In this document: piece after piece, positions 36,801 through 48,800 of the stretch
Layout of the letters: every line of letters begins with the position of its first letter
Numbering within the stretch: position 1 is the first letter of the stretch
Assembly: GCA_033980235.1 (NCBI GenBank)
Contig: CM067067.1
Coordinates: 11,200,901-11,264,900 of the forward strand
DNA from: Diadema setosum
Taxonomy: Eukaryota > Echinodermata > Echinoidea > Diadematoida > Diadematidae
DNA length: 64,000 nt
Direction of reading: 5' to 3'
Translations under genes and position numbers: made by a program
The notes under the pieces: generated by a model
What the model was told of the DNA's origin: nothing
Databases searched by the model: none
Seen by the model: the letters and a program-made list of their open reading frames with translations, nothing else

Positions 36801-39800
36801 GATGAAGCGCACACATAATAGCATACAGCCTTTTTACAGGGACTCCTATCTGTCTAGTGTCTGTGGTCAGGGGCTGACCGTTTAGCCTTAGGGCCGCGCC
36901 GTAGGCCCGTACATTAAGACTGTTTGATGAAAAGCTAAATCTGGACAAAAAATGAGCTGAATTGTTAGTTAGAAAATAGTCTAGTCTCTAGACTAGAGGC
37001 TTTAGGAGTTAGTAGTTTCCTCACATCGCCCGCAGTGAAAACTGCTCTAACTCCGAGACGCCTGCAGCTCAAGACATGTTTCGAACTTACCAATTGTTAT
37101 TCAAAAGCCGTTCTGGATCAAAATCGAGACAAGGAGCATCCCCGTCGTTTGCCATTCCATCTCCATCGAAAGGCAGCGGCTCATGACAATAGGGTTGCGG
37201 CACCCGTGGCCCTGCCGCTGCTTCCCCGGCTGGATTGACGTCGACAGCACCTTGCTCTCCCACTTCTCCATCGTCCTCTCCCCAGCTTACATCTTCCCAA
37301 CTTCCATCGTCCTCGTCTGTATTCTCGTCCCCTTCTCTGCTTTTGTCGCTTCCTTCCTCTTCACTAACGTACTCCTCAAAGTCCATAAAAAGATCACTCT
37401 GATCTAACTCACTGTTCTCGGCCATTTTCGGAAGGAGTGAAAGCTCAAAATTGATCGACGCGAAATTTCGAAACGAACCGCTATGAAAAAGTTACGATGA
37501 TACAAATGTGAACCGCACGTACGTACGTACGTACAATGCATACGATACGAGCTGCGAGGTGATACGTCATACCGACCGACGGCCGACCGGATCTACTTTC
37601 GCACCAAAACTATGAGGAGAAAATTGTGATAATTGTGTGAAATTTGGGCTTGTTGCAGATCATAGTAATACAAAATAATTGTTTGAGAAGAAGCAGTTCA
37701 TGATAATACTATTAAGTGTAGACAAACAGTAAAGAGTTGGTGTCAAAAGTATAAATAGCAGAGATTTCAGACTTTGAAAAAAAATTGACAGAAATTCTTT
37801 CCCGATGCCAAATGCTTTTCTACAGAGCATCCGGGGCCCGTGGCTCTAACTACCCTGGCGTGACGTCACAACTTTTGGAGTCCCGTACTGTGGCTGGTTT
37901 TCGAGGGGGAGGGAGGGGGATGTTTGGGACTTGCAAATAGCGGATATCTAGATGCTTGCGGGGATTTGAGCCAAACTTTTTGCATTATTGGTCAATTACC
38001 AACATATATTTCATCTACAAACGAATTTTACGAACATTTATTCCCTTCAATATGGGTCTTTAAGTATTTTAGAGGGTTCATCTTCTGTCTACAATTCTAT
38101 AAAGTAAGATTTATGCATTACAGACCTTCTTCCACTGTGTTCAGAGCTGGTGAAGAAGCAGTGTGGAATGGATCAATCACCATACAATGGTGCCATTGCA
38201 GACAACCTTATTCAAAGCAGCAGCAGTCCATGTATTGCCCCATATCCCCCCCCCCCAAAAAAAAAAAAAAAAAAAAAAAAACTGAAAGGAGAGAGTCTTG
38301 TTGTTGCACTTGAATCCCAGTATTAATAGATAAACAGGCACAGATCCATATTTATTTTGGCAAAGACTATTAAATGTAAATTTGACTAGATTGTCTATTG
38401 ATTCAGTGTCTACAGCTGGCCACACTCTTACAGTACACTGTTGGAATTTGATGAAATGACAGATCTTCTGACAGGCATCCAGCAAAGCACTGGTATTTCT
38501 ACACTGATGTATCCACACTTACACATCTTTGTTTATTTATTTAAATTTATTATTTTTTGTCTGTAAGACTGTGTTGTCTTCTTCTTTCTGTGTTGCTTTA
38601 GGCACTGGAACTGGTGGTGAATCCATCTATGGTGGCACTTTTGCAGGTAAAAGACTTTCATTAATAATATTACCTTTAGGTCTATACTTAAAAGAAATTT
38701 GGTGGTGTTGTGATTTGTGATATTTTTTTCTTTTTTTTTTTTGGGGGGGGGGGGTGTGGTGGAGAAGAGGAGCAGTAACTGTTTTGTTTTAAATTGTTAT
38801 ATATTGTTTAATTCCTAACATGAACACATGTGCATAAGTCAGCTTTAGTAAGTTTGAATGTGTTGCTTATTTCCTGGTATTTGTGCATTCCCATTGTAAT
38901 GCAAGGCATGGCAGTGTTAGATGCAGAATGGTTAAAATACATGGTGCCCTGTAATGAGTGTAAGACTGAACAGCTGATTGTGTGTGATATCAACCATCCT
39001 TAGTTGCCCACTCAGGTTTCACTTGGGGGGGGGGGGGGAGGCCTAAATTGGTTGCCTTGGTGACCAGTAGGCCACACTAAATTTTGTATTACATGCCTCA
39101 GAATTTTGATTTGCCTATTATATTTCCTTTTATGTGACGCATTAACTTCATGTGAAAATCACTCGATCCTTATTGTTTCTTTATGTTTGAAGCTCTAGAT
39201 TCACTTTATAGAAGTGATGAAACGGTGGTGAGTTGCAGTAATCTTTAATTAGGAATGTCTGAAACTATGGATCATTTACAGCAAATATGTATTTTATGTG
39301 GTCTTATGTATTGGCTAAAACCTCTTTACAACTACTGTAGCAGTTGAAGTATTAGTTGGAATGTGTAGGGACTGTACTAACAAGCTCTCTGATTGGTCAG
39401 ATTGCATTGTTATAGTTTTATTTCAACTTTTTGTTTTTTTGAAGTATGATTTGAAGCTGGAAATATAAAGAAAGATTGGATTTCTGGATCAGGTAAGTCA
39501 CTGTTAGATCATGATATCAACAGTGCCAATGATATTGATGATATTGAAGGTATATTTCTGATCCCAATAATGTATTGATAATGTGTTGATAATGTGTATT
39601 CATAATATTCATAACATAATGTGTATTCATAACATCAGTGCTGCTTCAGTCAAGAGTGCATCATCTGCTTTGTTTAATGATGTCATTACATTTTTGTAGT
39701 ATGTCGCATCCAGATTTCTTTATTGCTAAATAGCTATACAATGTAGTTCCTATTTATGATCAAAGTTTCAATTTACTACATGTGGTATATTCTTCCTGCT

Positions 39801-42800
39801 TTTAGCAAGGAAGTATGGTATGAAAGGCAGATATGCTGGGTAGGTAAGTGTGCTTTCAAATTAATAAATCAAATTGCCTTTCTTTGTGGTTAAATTCTTT
39901 CATAAAGAGAACAAATATTCTTTTGAGGCATAGTGTATTTGCAGGTATGTAAAAAGAAAAACTGGTGTCATTTGTCACATTGAAATCTTGATGTATGATA
40001 GCATGGTGTAAAAAGAATAGGTAAGTTTTCCATAATCAGACGATTGTGTGAAGCTGTGGTCTTGGCATCATGTTCAGTGAATATAGAATACATGCAAAGA
40101 TGATGTGAAATTGAAGGTCTATATGTCTTCATCATTCAAAGAGGTCTCTGTTCAGCGTAGCATCAGATCTACTTGTACATTTATGTAACGACAGAGGAAA
40201 TTTCTCTCCTTTTTTCCACCATTCCTATCTGTAGACGAAAATTTTGATATGAAGCATGACCAGCCATTCCTGTTGTCCATGGCTAACCGAGGCAAGGACA
40301 CAAACGGATCGCAGTTCTTCATGTAAGTCTTCCTCCGTAGAATATCACGTCACTTTAAGATGCAGGGAACCACCAGACACTTGATGAAGTTGAATGATCC
40401 TTGCATAGCACAGAAATAGTTTGGGATTGCATGGTGTCTTCTGTGATCTGAATCGATAATGTGTTAAGGCTTGTCAAGTATCATGACATCATTCCTTGAA
40501 GGAAAACAAGAGAAATTTCTCTTTGAAAATGCAAATTTTTCCTTTTCATTGGACTAGTTTTATGGAACAGAACTTAACTTGGTGAGGGTTTTATTATTTG
40601 TTTTTTTTTTTCTTGCAAATACATGAGTCAAGTACAAGTTGCATGGGATTTTTTTTCTGTAGCCTAAATGTCGAAGATTAGTTTTAGGGAACTGCTTCAT
40701 CAAAATTTGCCTATCACAGAAGGTTGGTGACATGATAATTGTGTAATTAGAGCTTTGCCCCACAACAACAAGGTTTAGAATTTGCATATATGTGAGTGTG
40801 TGTGTGTGTGTGTGTATGTCCGTTTGTCTGTCTTTATGCATGGATGTATCTCTGCCTCTAGTTGTTTGTGTGTAAATGTGTTGATGCTGTTATCCCCACA
40901 CAATGCCATTCCAGTATTTACAGTCTCAAGTTCTATTCCATTTTGTGACTGATCACCAAGATATCCAAAAATCCTAAACTTTGACATTAAAAAAAAAAGC
41001 AAATTAATTTTTTTTTTTCTCTCAATTGTCAGGGCAGCCTGTAAATTAGAACATTGGAAAGATATTCTGTATCTAGAGTTATGGCATCTATGCAAAGAAA
41101 AAGGAGAATTACCCACTATACTGAGTCACAAGGTTTTATGCTACAATCATGCATGCAATGTAAGTAGTTTGTATGCGTAAATAACAAGAATGGAAATATA
41201 TTGAAATTTCCTTTTGATACGTAAATCCTTTTGATAGGTAAATCCTAACTCCCAAGCTGGTAATGAAGAAGTAGATTTTTCAGCTCAAAAAGCTGACAGT
41301 ACTATCAATTACTGCCAGAAAGATACAGAATGTTATGGGTATGGTGTACCACAGACCATGCAAAGAACGGTTATTTCCTCCCCATCCTCCTTTCATCCCA
41401 CATCCTACCCTAATCAATATATTCCATAACCCTTACAAGCTACTCAATTTTTTTCCCTCATTTGGTTTTTATATTCGATCACCCTTCTTTCAGACCAACT
41501 TCAAGCATCGTAAAGGTAAACCTTGGGTGTAGTGAATTTTAGATCATCATCTGAGTAAACAGAATTTGTTCCTTTATTCACACTGATATTGCTTTGTGAA
41601 ATGGTTGTGTTGCTTGTAGATACATTTTTTTTTAAGTCCATCAAGATCTTATGTTTAAATTCTCTATCATCATTCTGTGTGATGACTCGCACATTGATGG
41701 AAATTTGCAATTTCAGCTCCTTGGCATGTTGTAAATCAGATTTTGTGATAGTGGTCACTCAGATTTTAATGGCCAGCATACAGTTTTCATTATTGTGCAA
41801 ATGATAAATGCACTTTGCTTTATTCCTCTGTCAAAAGCAATTTTCAACGAATTTCATGAAATTGAAATACACATGTAAGACTGAATAGGACTAAATTTTA
41901 CCACAAACATATATGACATTGTTATATCATTTGTACTATGACATCATTCAGTGACATTGTGTTCAGAAACGAGATATTTTGCCAATGAAATTTAGTTGAA
42001 TAAGTTTGAAACAATGCAGTAAATGTTTGTCTAACAGGAATTATGAATGATTTCATGAATTCCATTCCTGGTTTACTTTGAAGAGTGCCTACATTGATAT
42101 GTGATGCTGAATGGCTCACAAGCATGGTTAGAGATAACCTCACAAAATAAGATAATTTACCTAATTTTGTCTGATCTCCAGTTTGCTTCAGTTGCCATTC
42201 ATCAAACCCATGATATCATAGATTCTCCTTTACCCTAAAACTAGGGGCAAACAATATCCAGCCCGTCACATTGTAGTATATAGATTTGATTGATTGTCTG
42301 AGTTGCTCTCCCACACAGATTCTTTTTGACTGTTCACCCTGAATGCCAGTATCACCAAAAAAGTCTCATTGAACAAATTTGACTCAGAGAATATTGATGT
42401 GACATGGTTTTGGTATCATTTGTTCTTCAGAGCAGAGATGTGCCTCTGGCCATTGTTTTGCTTGTTTCTATACACAATGCCAGTATCCATCATCCATTAA
42501 ATAATGTCTGTTGTTATCAGTACAATTTAATCTCTGAATGGGCATCCCTCTCTCTCTCTCAGTTAAAGGTAAGTGAAGAAACCAGGAAGAGTTTCACCTT
42601 TGTTCCACTGTGAGAATTTATTTAATGTTTGAATTTAAGATGTGGCATTATTTGAAGTGTCATTGTGAAGTGACTTCAGTTTATCTTGTAATTTCTTGTT
42701 TCTGATTCCTTCTGGTTTTTGCAGAACCACAAAGCCAGCACCTCATTTGGATGGGTAAGTTGGTTGGATTTCACATCACATCGCAACAGTCCAAATTGTA

Positions 42801-45750
42801 TGTGTGTATTCAAATGTAAGACTATAGCTGGCACACCAATCCACTGCTTAGTCTCAGATAGTGTTGGGTCAGTGAGAGTCATAGTTATTGACTATGCGTC
42901 AAGACATTTTGTTTTAGATGGTGTTGAGTCATTGACAGTCATTGACTATGCATCAAGAGATTTAGATAGTGTTGGGTCAGTGTCAGTCTTTAGGGAGCTT
43001 TAGATTTTAGACGCACGAACGTTCAAAGGAAAGAAACATGTTCTGAGCGTGCGCAGTAGCGCGCGTAAAGTCAATCTATTTTCAGCTTGCGTCGACTGAG
43101 TTTTTCACTACGCGTACTGGGCTGTTTTCACGTCCACACAGTTTGTGACGTAGAGAGCTTCTTCATGCACTGATCATATGGGGGCGCGATTTTATTTTTT
43201 ATACGTTGCGTCCCAGTGTAATCTAAAGCTGCTTTTCCACACAACGCAGGGAGAGGAGAACGTCCAGCGCAAGCGTCGGCTCAAAACGTCTGCGCGTCAA
43301 AATCTAAAGCTCCCTATTGACTATGCTTTGAGAGATTTAGATAGTGTTGGGTCAGTGAGAGTCATTGACTATGCATCAAGAGATTTGAAATTGATGGTAA
43401 TAGTAAATGTGAAAATTGTCAAATTATCCTGTCAGAGCAGCCATCAATTTTTTATTGAAAAGCTGAAGAGAAATGATGAATCAAATTAATCACAGCAAAG
43501 CAAAAAATCCATTGTCCCCATTATATGACACTAATGCTTGGAAAGGTGGCAAACAAATTTGAGCTAAAATCATGACATGAAGATGTTTTAGCAGTGCAGT
43601 CTGTAAATGATGAAGTTAACTCATGGCGATGAAGCTGCTAACCTTGTCAAATTGGGAAAACAAATAACCCTCTTTTTAGACCCAGTTAGCATTCATGCAC
43701 AAGTTTTTAATCTTATAGAATGAGTGGGATTTAACCTGAGTCACCTGCCTGTGGGAAATGATTGCTGTTAGGTCTTGTGCAGTATGCTTGACACCTTCTT
43801 TCTAGGGAAAATGCTCAGTTCAGTTCAGGGTCTAGAAAGTTGCTTGACATTTGATAACAGGAAAGTGTCTGGGCTTTAAAGGGTGTGTACAGTTGTGGTC
43901 GAAGTAAGGATATAACATTTAACATTTTGCGAGATATTCAGAAACCACTCTATGAGATGCCAAAGAGCATGCAATTCTAAGGGGTATCAAAAGTTTATTT
44001 TGATGAAAATCGCTTTTGGAATGGCTGAAATATCCAAAAACAAAGTGAAACAAAGAGATCCTAATAAAAGGCGTGGCCTGTCGCCTTTTATTATTATTAC
44101 TTTTTTGGATATCTCGGCCGTTTGAAAACCAATTTTCATCAAATGTTGAATCCTTCTTAAAATTACATGCTCTTTCATATTTCATAAGAGGTTTCTCATT
44201 ATCTCACTTAGGAATGTTCAAAAACATGAATCCCCGCCTCAACCAGTACTGTACACTCCCTTTAATATGATTGCTGCCCACATTTGTTTCACATTATTTG
44301 GTCATGCATGAGTACATGGTTAGATGGTTATATTCAGTGGGGATGGTGATAGTGATAGTGGTAATGATGGTAATGGTGGTAATGATTATAAAGATGATGA
44401 TGATGAGCTTGCTTTTACCTGATAGTCTTTGTCATGTGTGGATTTTGTATTGTCACTGGTAATGATGATGGTGATAATGGTGGCGATGATGATGATGGTA
44501 ATGATTGGAATGATGGTCGTGGTAATGATGGTAATGAACTCACTTCTGTCTGATAATTTCGATCGCACATAGGTATGTGGTTTGGTGGGAGTGTCAGAAG
44601 TGATGATGATGATTAATTGGTGATGAGGAGGAGGAGCAGGAGGAGTCCTATTAATAGTGACATCCTCTTTTCTCGCCACGTACCTTTTTCAAAGCATGCT
44701 TAGCACTTGTCACTTTCTTTGACAAACAAATGCATGAGCACAAATTGGAAGAAATGTTGGCGCTTACCAACTATTGTTGTTTTCATATTTGTAGAAACTA
44801 TTTCCATTCATTTGATTTTGCAAGAAAAGTTTCGCGCACCATTACAAAGCAGTGGAAGGATGTAATTGCATCTTTGTACTTCAATAGAGATATTAGAATG
44901 TTGCAGCTAATTTGTGGACTCTTTATGAAGGTTGTTGAGAGTCTTTGTACACTCTGTCTTACCCCAATCCTGTCTGTTTTACTGTATGCTTGTTTAGTAA
45001 AGTAAAGTATGCATAGAAAAAATGACAGAGTATCATCTGATATCTTGCAAAGAATGTATCCAATTCATGATTTCATCAAAGTTTTTTGACCTAAAATGAA
45101 CTAAACCTCTAAACTTTAAAATGGGGTTCACAACTTTTTGTTTAGGTTTTAACAAAGAACAGATGTTTTGAGTTAAAGATTTTTATGTATTATATAGGTA
45201 AGTATGTATCTATCGATATGTAAATGTATATGTTTATATGTATTTGTTTATTGTATACTATGTTAAATTTGATATTGTTCTCATTAGAGATATCACATGT
45301 TGATATTTAAATTTTTGTTACTGTCTTTTCCAAAATTGTAAAATTCATTTACTTGTGTTTTCCTGATCGTCGTCTGTTAATTGATCTTGCTCTTTGCTCT
45401 TTCTCCAGGTACAAAGCACACAGGGATAGCATCTGTGACAATATGTGCTATGGAAATGTAGTTTATCATTACATGTATTATTATTGTTGTTGTCACATAG
45501 GGTCCATGTGGTGTTTGGCAAAGTGCTTCAAGGCAGTGATGTGGTCAGCCAGATTGAGAACCAGAGAACGGACGGCAAGAACAGACCACTTGCTGATGTG
45601 CGGATCTCAAACTGCGGAGAACTCATTCTGAAACTGAAATCAAAAGGTATAGATAGCTTTAGTGCCACCATGCCATCCCATTGCTACATAAGTTTTAGTG
45701 TAAGAGAACCATTCAAATATAAGTGCAGCCCATGAGCTCTGTTAGTTCTT

Positions 45751-45812
<62 letters not shown>

Positions 45813-48800
45813 TGTGTGTGCTTAGAGCAGGAAACATTTCCCTCTCCTTTTCCTTGAACTGGTGCTTCTGATTAAACTCTACCACATTATAATGTTACAA
45901 GAGATATGATGGAGAATGGACTTTTGCTGTTCAAAAGATTTGTTGTTTTTCTCATTCTTATCAAATGTAAATGTGTAGGTTACAGGCCTCTGTGGTGCTG
46001 CTGTATGTAGTAAGTTTGAAAACTCTCTGCTTAAGTGTGGCCTTCATTCTTGTAGTATAATATGTGTACAATAGGCTCAGCATTTTTATCATGGTGCTCC
46101 CACAAATGGACGAAACACCCAGCACATGTAAAAGGCAATTTCCCTAACTCTTTACTTGCCAAACTGCCAATTTCTTCATGTGAATCAAGTGTAATGTTAG
46201 TTGGTTCATTTATGTCTTAAGTGAGAAAGTATCATTCGAGAACAATGCACAAGTGACAGTCTCAAGTAGTACAGTTTGTTTCTTTCAAACTACACAGAGC
46301 CCAAAAAGAAGAAGGTGGTGGCGCCCTCCTCAGGCTCCGACTCGAAATCGTCGGACGAGCCAACCGAGTCAGACAGTTCGTCCTCCACCACCACGGACTC
46401 GTCGGAGACGGACAGCGAGGAGGAGCGGAGGAAGCGGAAGAAGTACCGGCGCAAGCTGCGGGAGGCCAAGCGCAGGAAGAAGGAGAAACAGAAGAGAAAG
46501 AAGGCCAAGAAGAAGAAGTATGATTCCATCTCTTCCTTCTCCAAGTGGCACTTGTTTCTTTTGCTATATTCAAGACTTTGATTGTTTGAATGGTCAATTC
46601 TTTTCATAGTTTTCTTTGTGATGTGCTGCTGTCAACGTAGGGACCTCTGCAACTGTTAGATTTTGTAACTGTTCTATGGCTGAGTTTTAAGTGCCCAAAG
46701 GGGATTAATTACAGCATTTAGTGATTTGACTGCATTTCTTGCAGCTGTCATAACATAACATTCTGTTTCCAGGTTCACCCATAATCTTACAATTTGGTTT
46801 CCAGCTTACAAGCATTCTATACAAACTCTGTGAACTTTTTGTTGATGTGTTGCAAGTTCACATTTCACGTAAAATTGAACAGTATGACTTCCTTTTATTT
46901 GAACAGGTTTCTTCTTTTGAGTTCCAGCCTTGTTTGTGAGAGTTTTAAGATTTCTCTAATTTTGAGCAATGTCAGTATCATCCCTTGTTTTTCTCTCCCT
47001 CTCTCTTCTGTTCCGCCTCTTTTTTCATTTCTGTCACATGACATCCAGAGAAGAGGAGGTTGTGTGGGAAACCAAGGAAATCAAGAGTGAAATATCCCAC
47101 GTGAAGATCAATCCCGACGAGATTCCTGAAATTCCAGCAAACCGCTTCCTTATGAGAGCTCTGCCCAAAAAGGAGTAAGTAAAGTGGATGCAGTGGTGAC
47201 TCATAAGCCACAACCTGAGTCCAAGTCCTGTACATCAGATATTCTAGCCGTCACTATGCAGTGTTGTTTCTGTATTTTATGCCAGACAAACCGTATCTAT
47301 ACTAGCATGTACTAGACTGTGTACTGCCATGCCCAATAAAATGTGTCCACTGTGAATATAACCCAAATGAAACAGGTTTTTCATTGAACTGAATCATGTT
47401 AAAGAAAAAAATGCTCAGAGATAAGTTTTGCAAGGTGTGTTGTAAAAGTGCTATGTAGCATGGTGAACAAGGGTCGTCAAAATGCCATCTTTGTCATTTC
47501 AGTGTTACCTTTTTTGTGCTTCTGAACAAAAAACTAACAATTTCACTTGTCTTCTACCTTTATTTCACGGGTGAGTTAAGCTATTTTTCTGTGTTGGAAG
47601 ATTAAAGATCAGGGTTATATTGTTAAGGTCAATACAGAGTGCAATTAAGTATGTATCATAGGTGTGTAGGTATCATAGGTGTGTATGTTTGTGTGTGGCA
47701 CATACTTGATAGTAATCAGCTTGAACTTCTTTGTAGTGACCTGACCTTTCAGATTTAAGCCACAGACTCTTGAGAAAGGTGCCCTTATTTTATTATTAGC
47801 TTAGTTTTCATGTTCATGGTTTAGATTAAATAAATAGTACTTGTCTGTACTAATATCTTTTATTTCTTTACCATTATCTCCTTTCATTTTTTATGATACT
47901 CCAGGGATAACCCTCCTCAGTATCAGAGTCAGAGACCGCTTTCCATTTCTGGTCGCAAGATTAAAGGGAGAGGTCAAGTGGTGAGTCTACTTATATGTCT
48001 TGCACAATTTCATTGGCTGGCTGGGTATCTCTCTGCTGTTCCGTGGTTCATACACATTTTATGTATATCAGTATACTAGATGATACAGCTGCACCCAGAA
48101 CATGCAGTAGTAATCATCTATGATTTCTCTTTTGGCTATGGATAATTTCTGTTTCAAAGTGTAAACTCTAGATTGCTTCAGAGCCATTCTTAAGATGATT
48201 CTCACACTGGTTTTCTTGTTGCAGTTCAGACTTTGCTAAACCATGCTCTGTGCGATGTTCGTCGTTTTGTTTTGCAGCGTTATCGCATGGGCAATAGCTC
48301 CCACTTTTCCCGCAGCCCCACCCCGCCCCATTGGCGTGCGGAGATCCGCAACCGGAACCGCAACAAGGCTTTGGATGACCAGCAGCGCTCCAAGTGGGAG
48401 CAGGGTCAGGGGGATTCCCCTGCTCGCTGGGAGAGGGGCGTGGCATTGAAGGAGGACAAGTCTAGGTGAGGCACCAGATTCACCAACATTTCCTTGAAAG
48501 CTTCCATACAGTGCACAATTAGAGTCGGGATGGATTATGTGGCAAGTCAGTTTGTAAAATGCTGCTATCAATGTTACTTTTCAATGACCGGCAGGAAACG
48601 TGAGATGGGACTATGAAAGTTGAAGGAAGTAACACAAAAATGTAACCAATACACGTACCGTGATGTAGATGAGCAAGAAGTGTGCATAAATTTAAGCATG
48701 AGTTTAGTAATTGTCGTATTAGCTTGCATTATGCATACAAGTATTTAGCACTCATAGTACAGGATATGGTATGGATTTCTGATAACATGCTGTGTAAAAT

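Larger units (their letters stand above)
29881..38601 (+). other. NKTR intron 3 (8.7 kb)
   Basis: It contains an M3 element (31817-32032), an FB2 element (32523-32912), a T1 element (33889-34244), a dispersed repeat (35030-35470), a CpG-rich patch (36230-36420) and an opposite-strand first-exon candidate (37091-37425). Smaller items are (GTT)n at about 33437-33461 with (TG)n at about 33470-33494, and poly-A at 38260-38280. No NKTR exon is missing here, since exon 3 joins exon 4 in frame. Confidence 0.8.
42755..45500 (+). other. NKTR intron 6
   Basis: It contains a short minisatellite (about 42857-43390) interrupted by a TIR element (42992-43315), an FB2 element (43876-44265) and a long TGATGG-type microsatellite (about 44340-44640). 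Nothing recognisable lies between 44650 and 45400. Confidence 0.8.

Noticed and set aside
36518..36814. 98-codon minus-strand frame in intron 3
   Set aside because: I tested it as the next exon of the P2X7-like candidate. It lacks the Cys-rich core and a suitable acceptor in phase, so it is likely chance in CpG-rich sequence.
42857..43390. Possible CRISPR array because of spaced repeats
   Set aside because: Units are long, diverged and directly adjacent without unique spacers, in a eukaryotic intron. It is a minisatellite with an inserted element.
44271..44679. Frames over the TGATGG tract
   Set aside because: Microsatellite translation only (VMVMV, ITIITI).
46253..46609. Long frames on both strands over NKTR exon 8
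   Set aside because: They arise from the purine-rich Lys/Arg/Glu and Ser coding repeats. Only the frame with EPKKKK joins exons 7 and 9 in phase and fits the family.
48168..48571. Several open frames over exon 11 on both strands
   Set aside because: They are explained by locally GC-rich coding sequence. The frame with TPPHWR is the conserved one.
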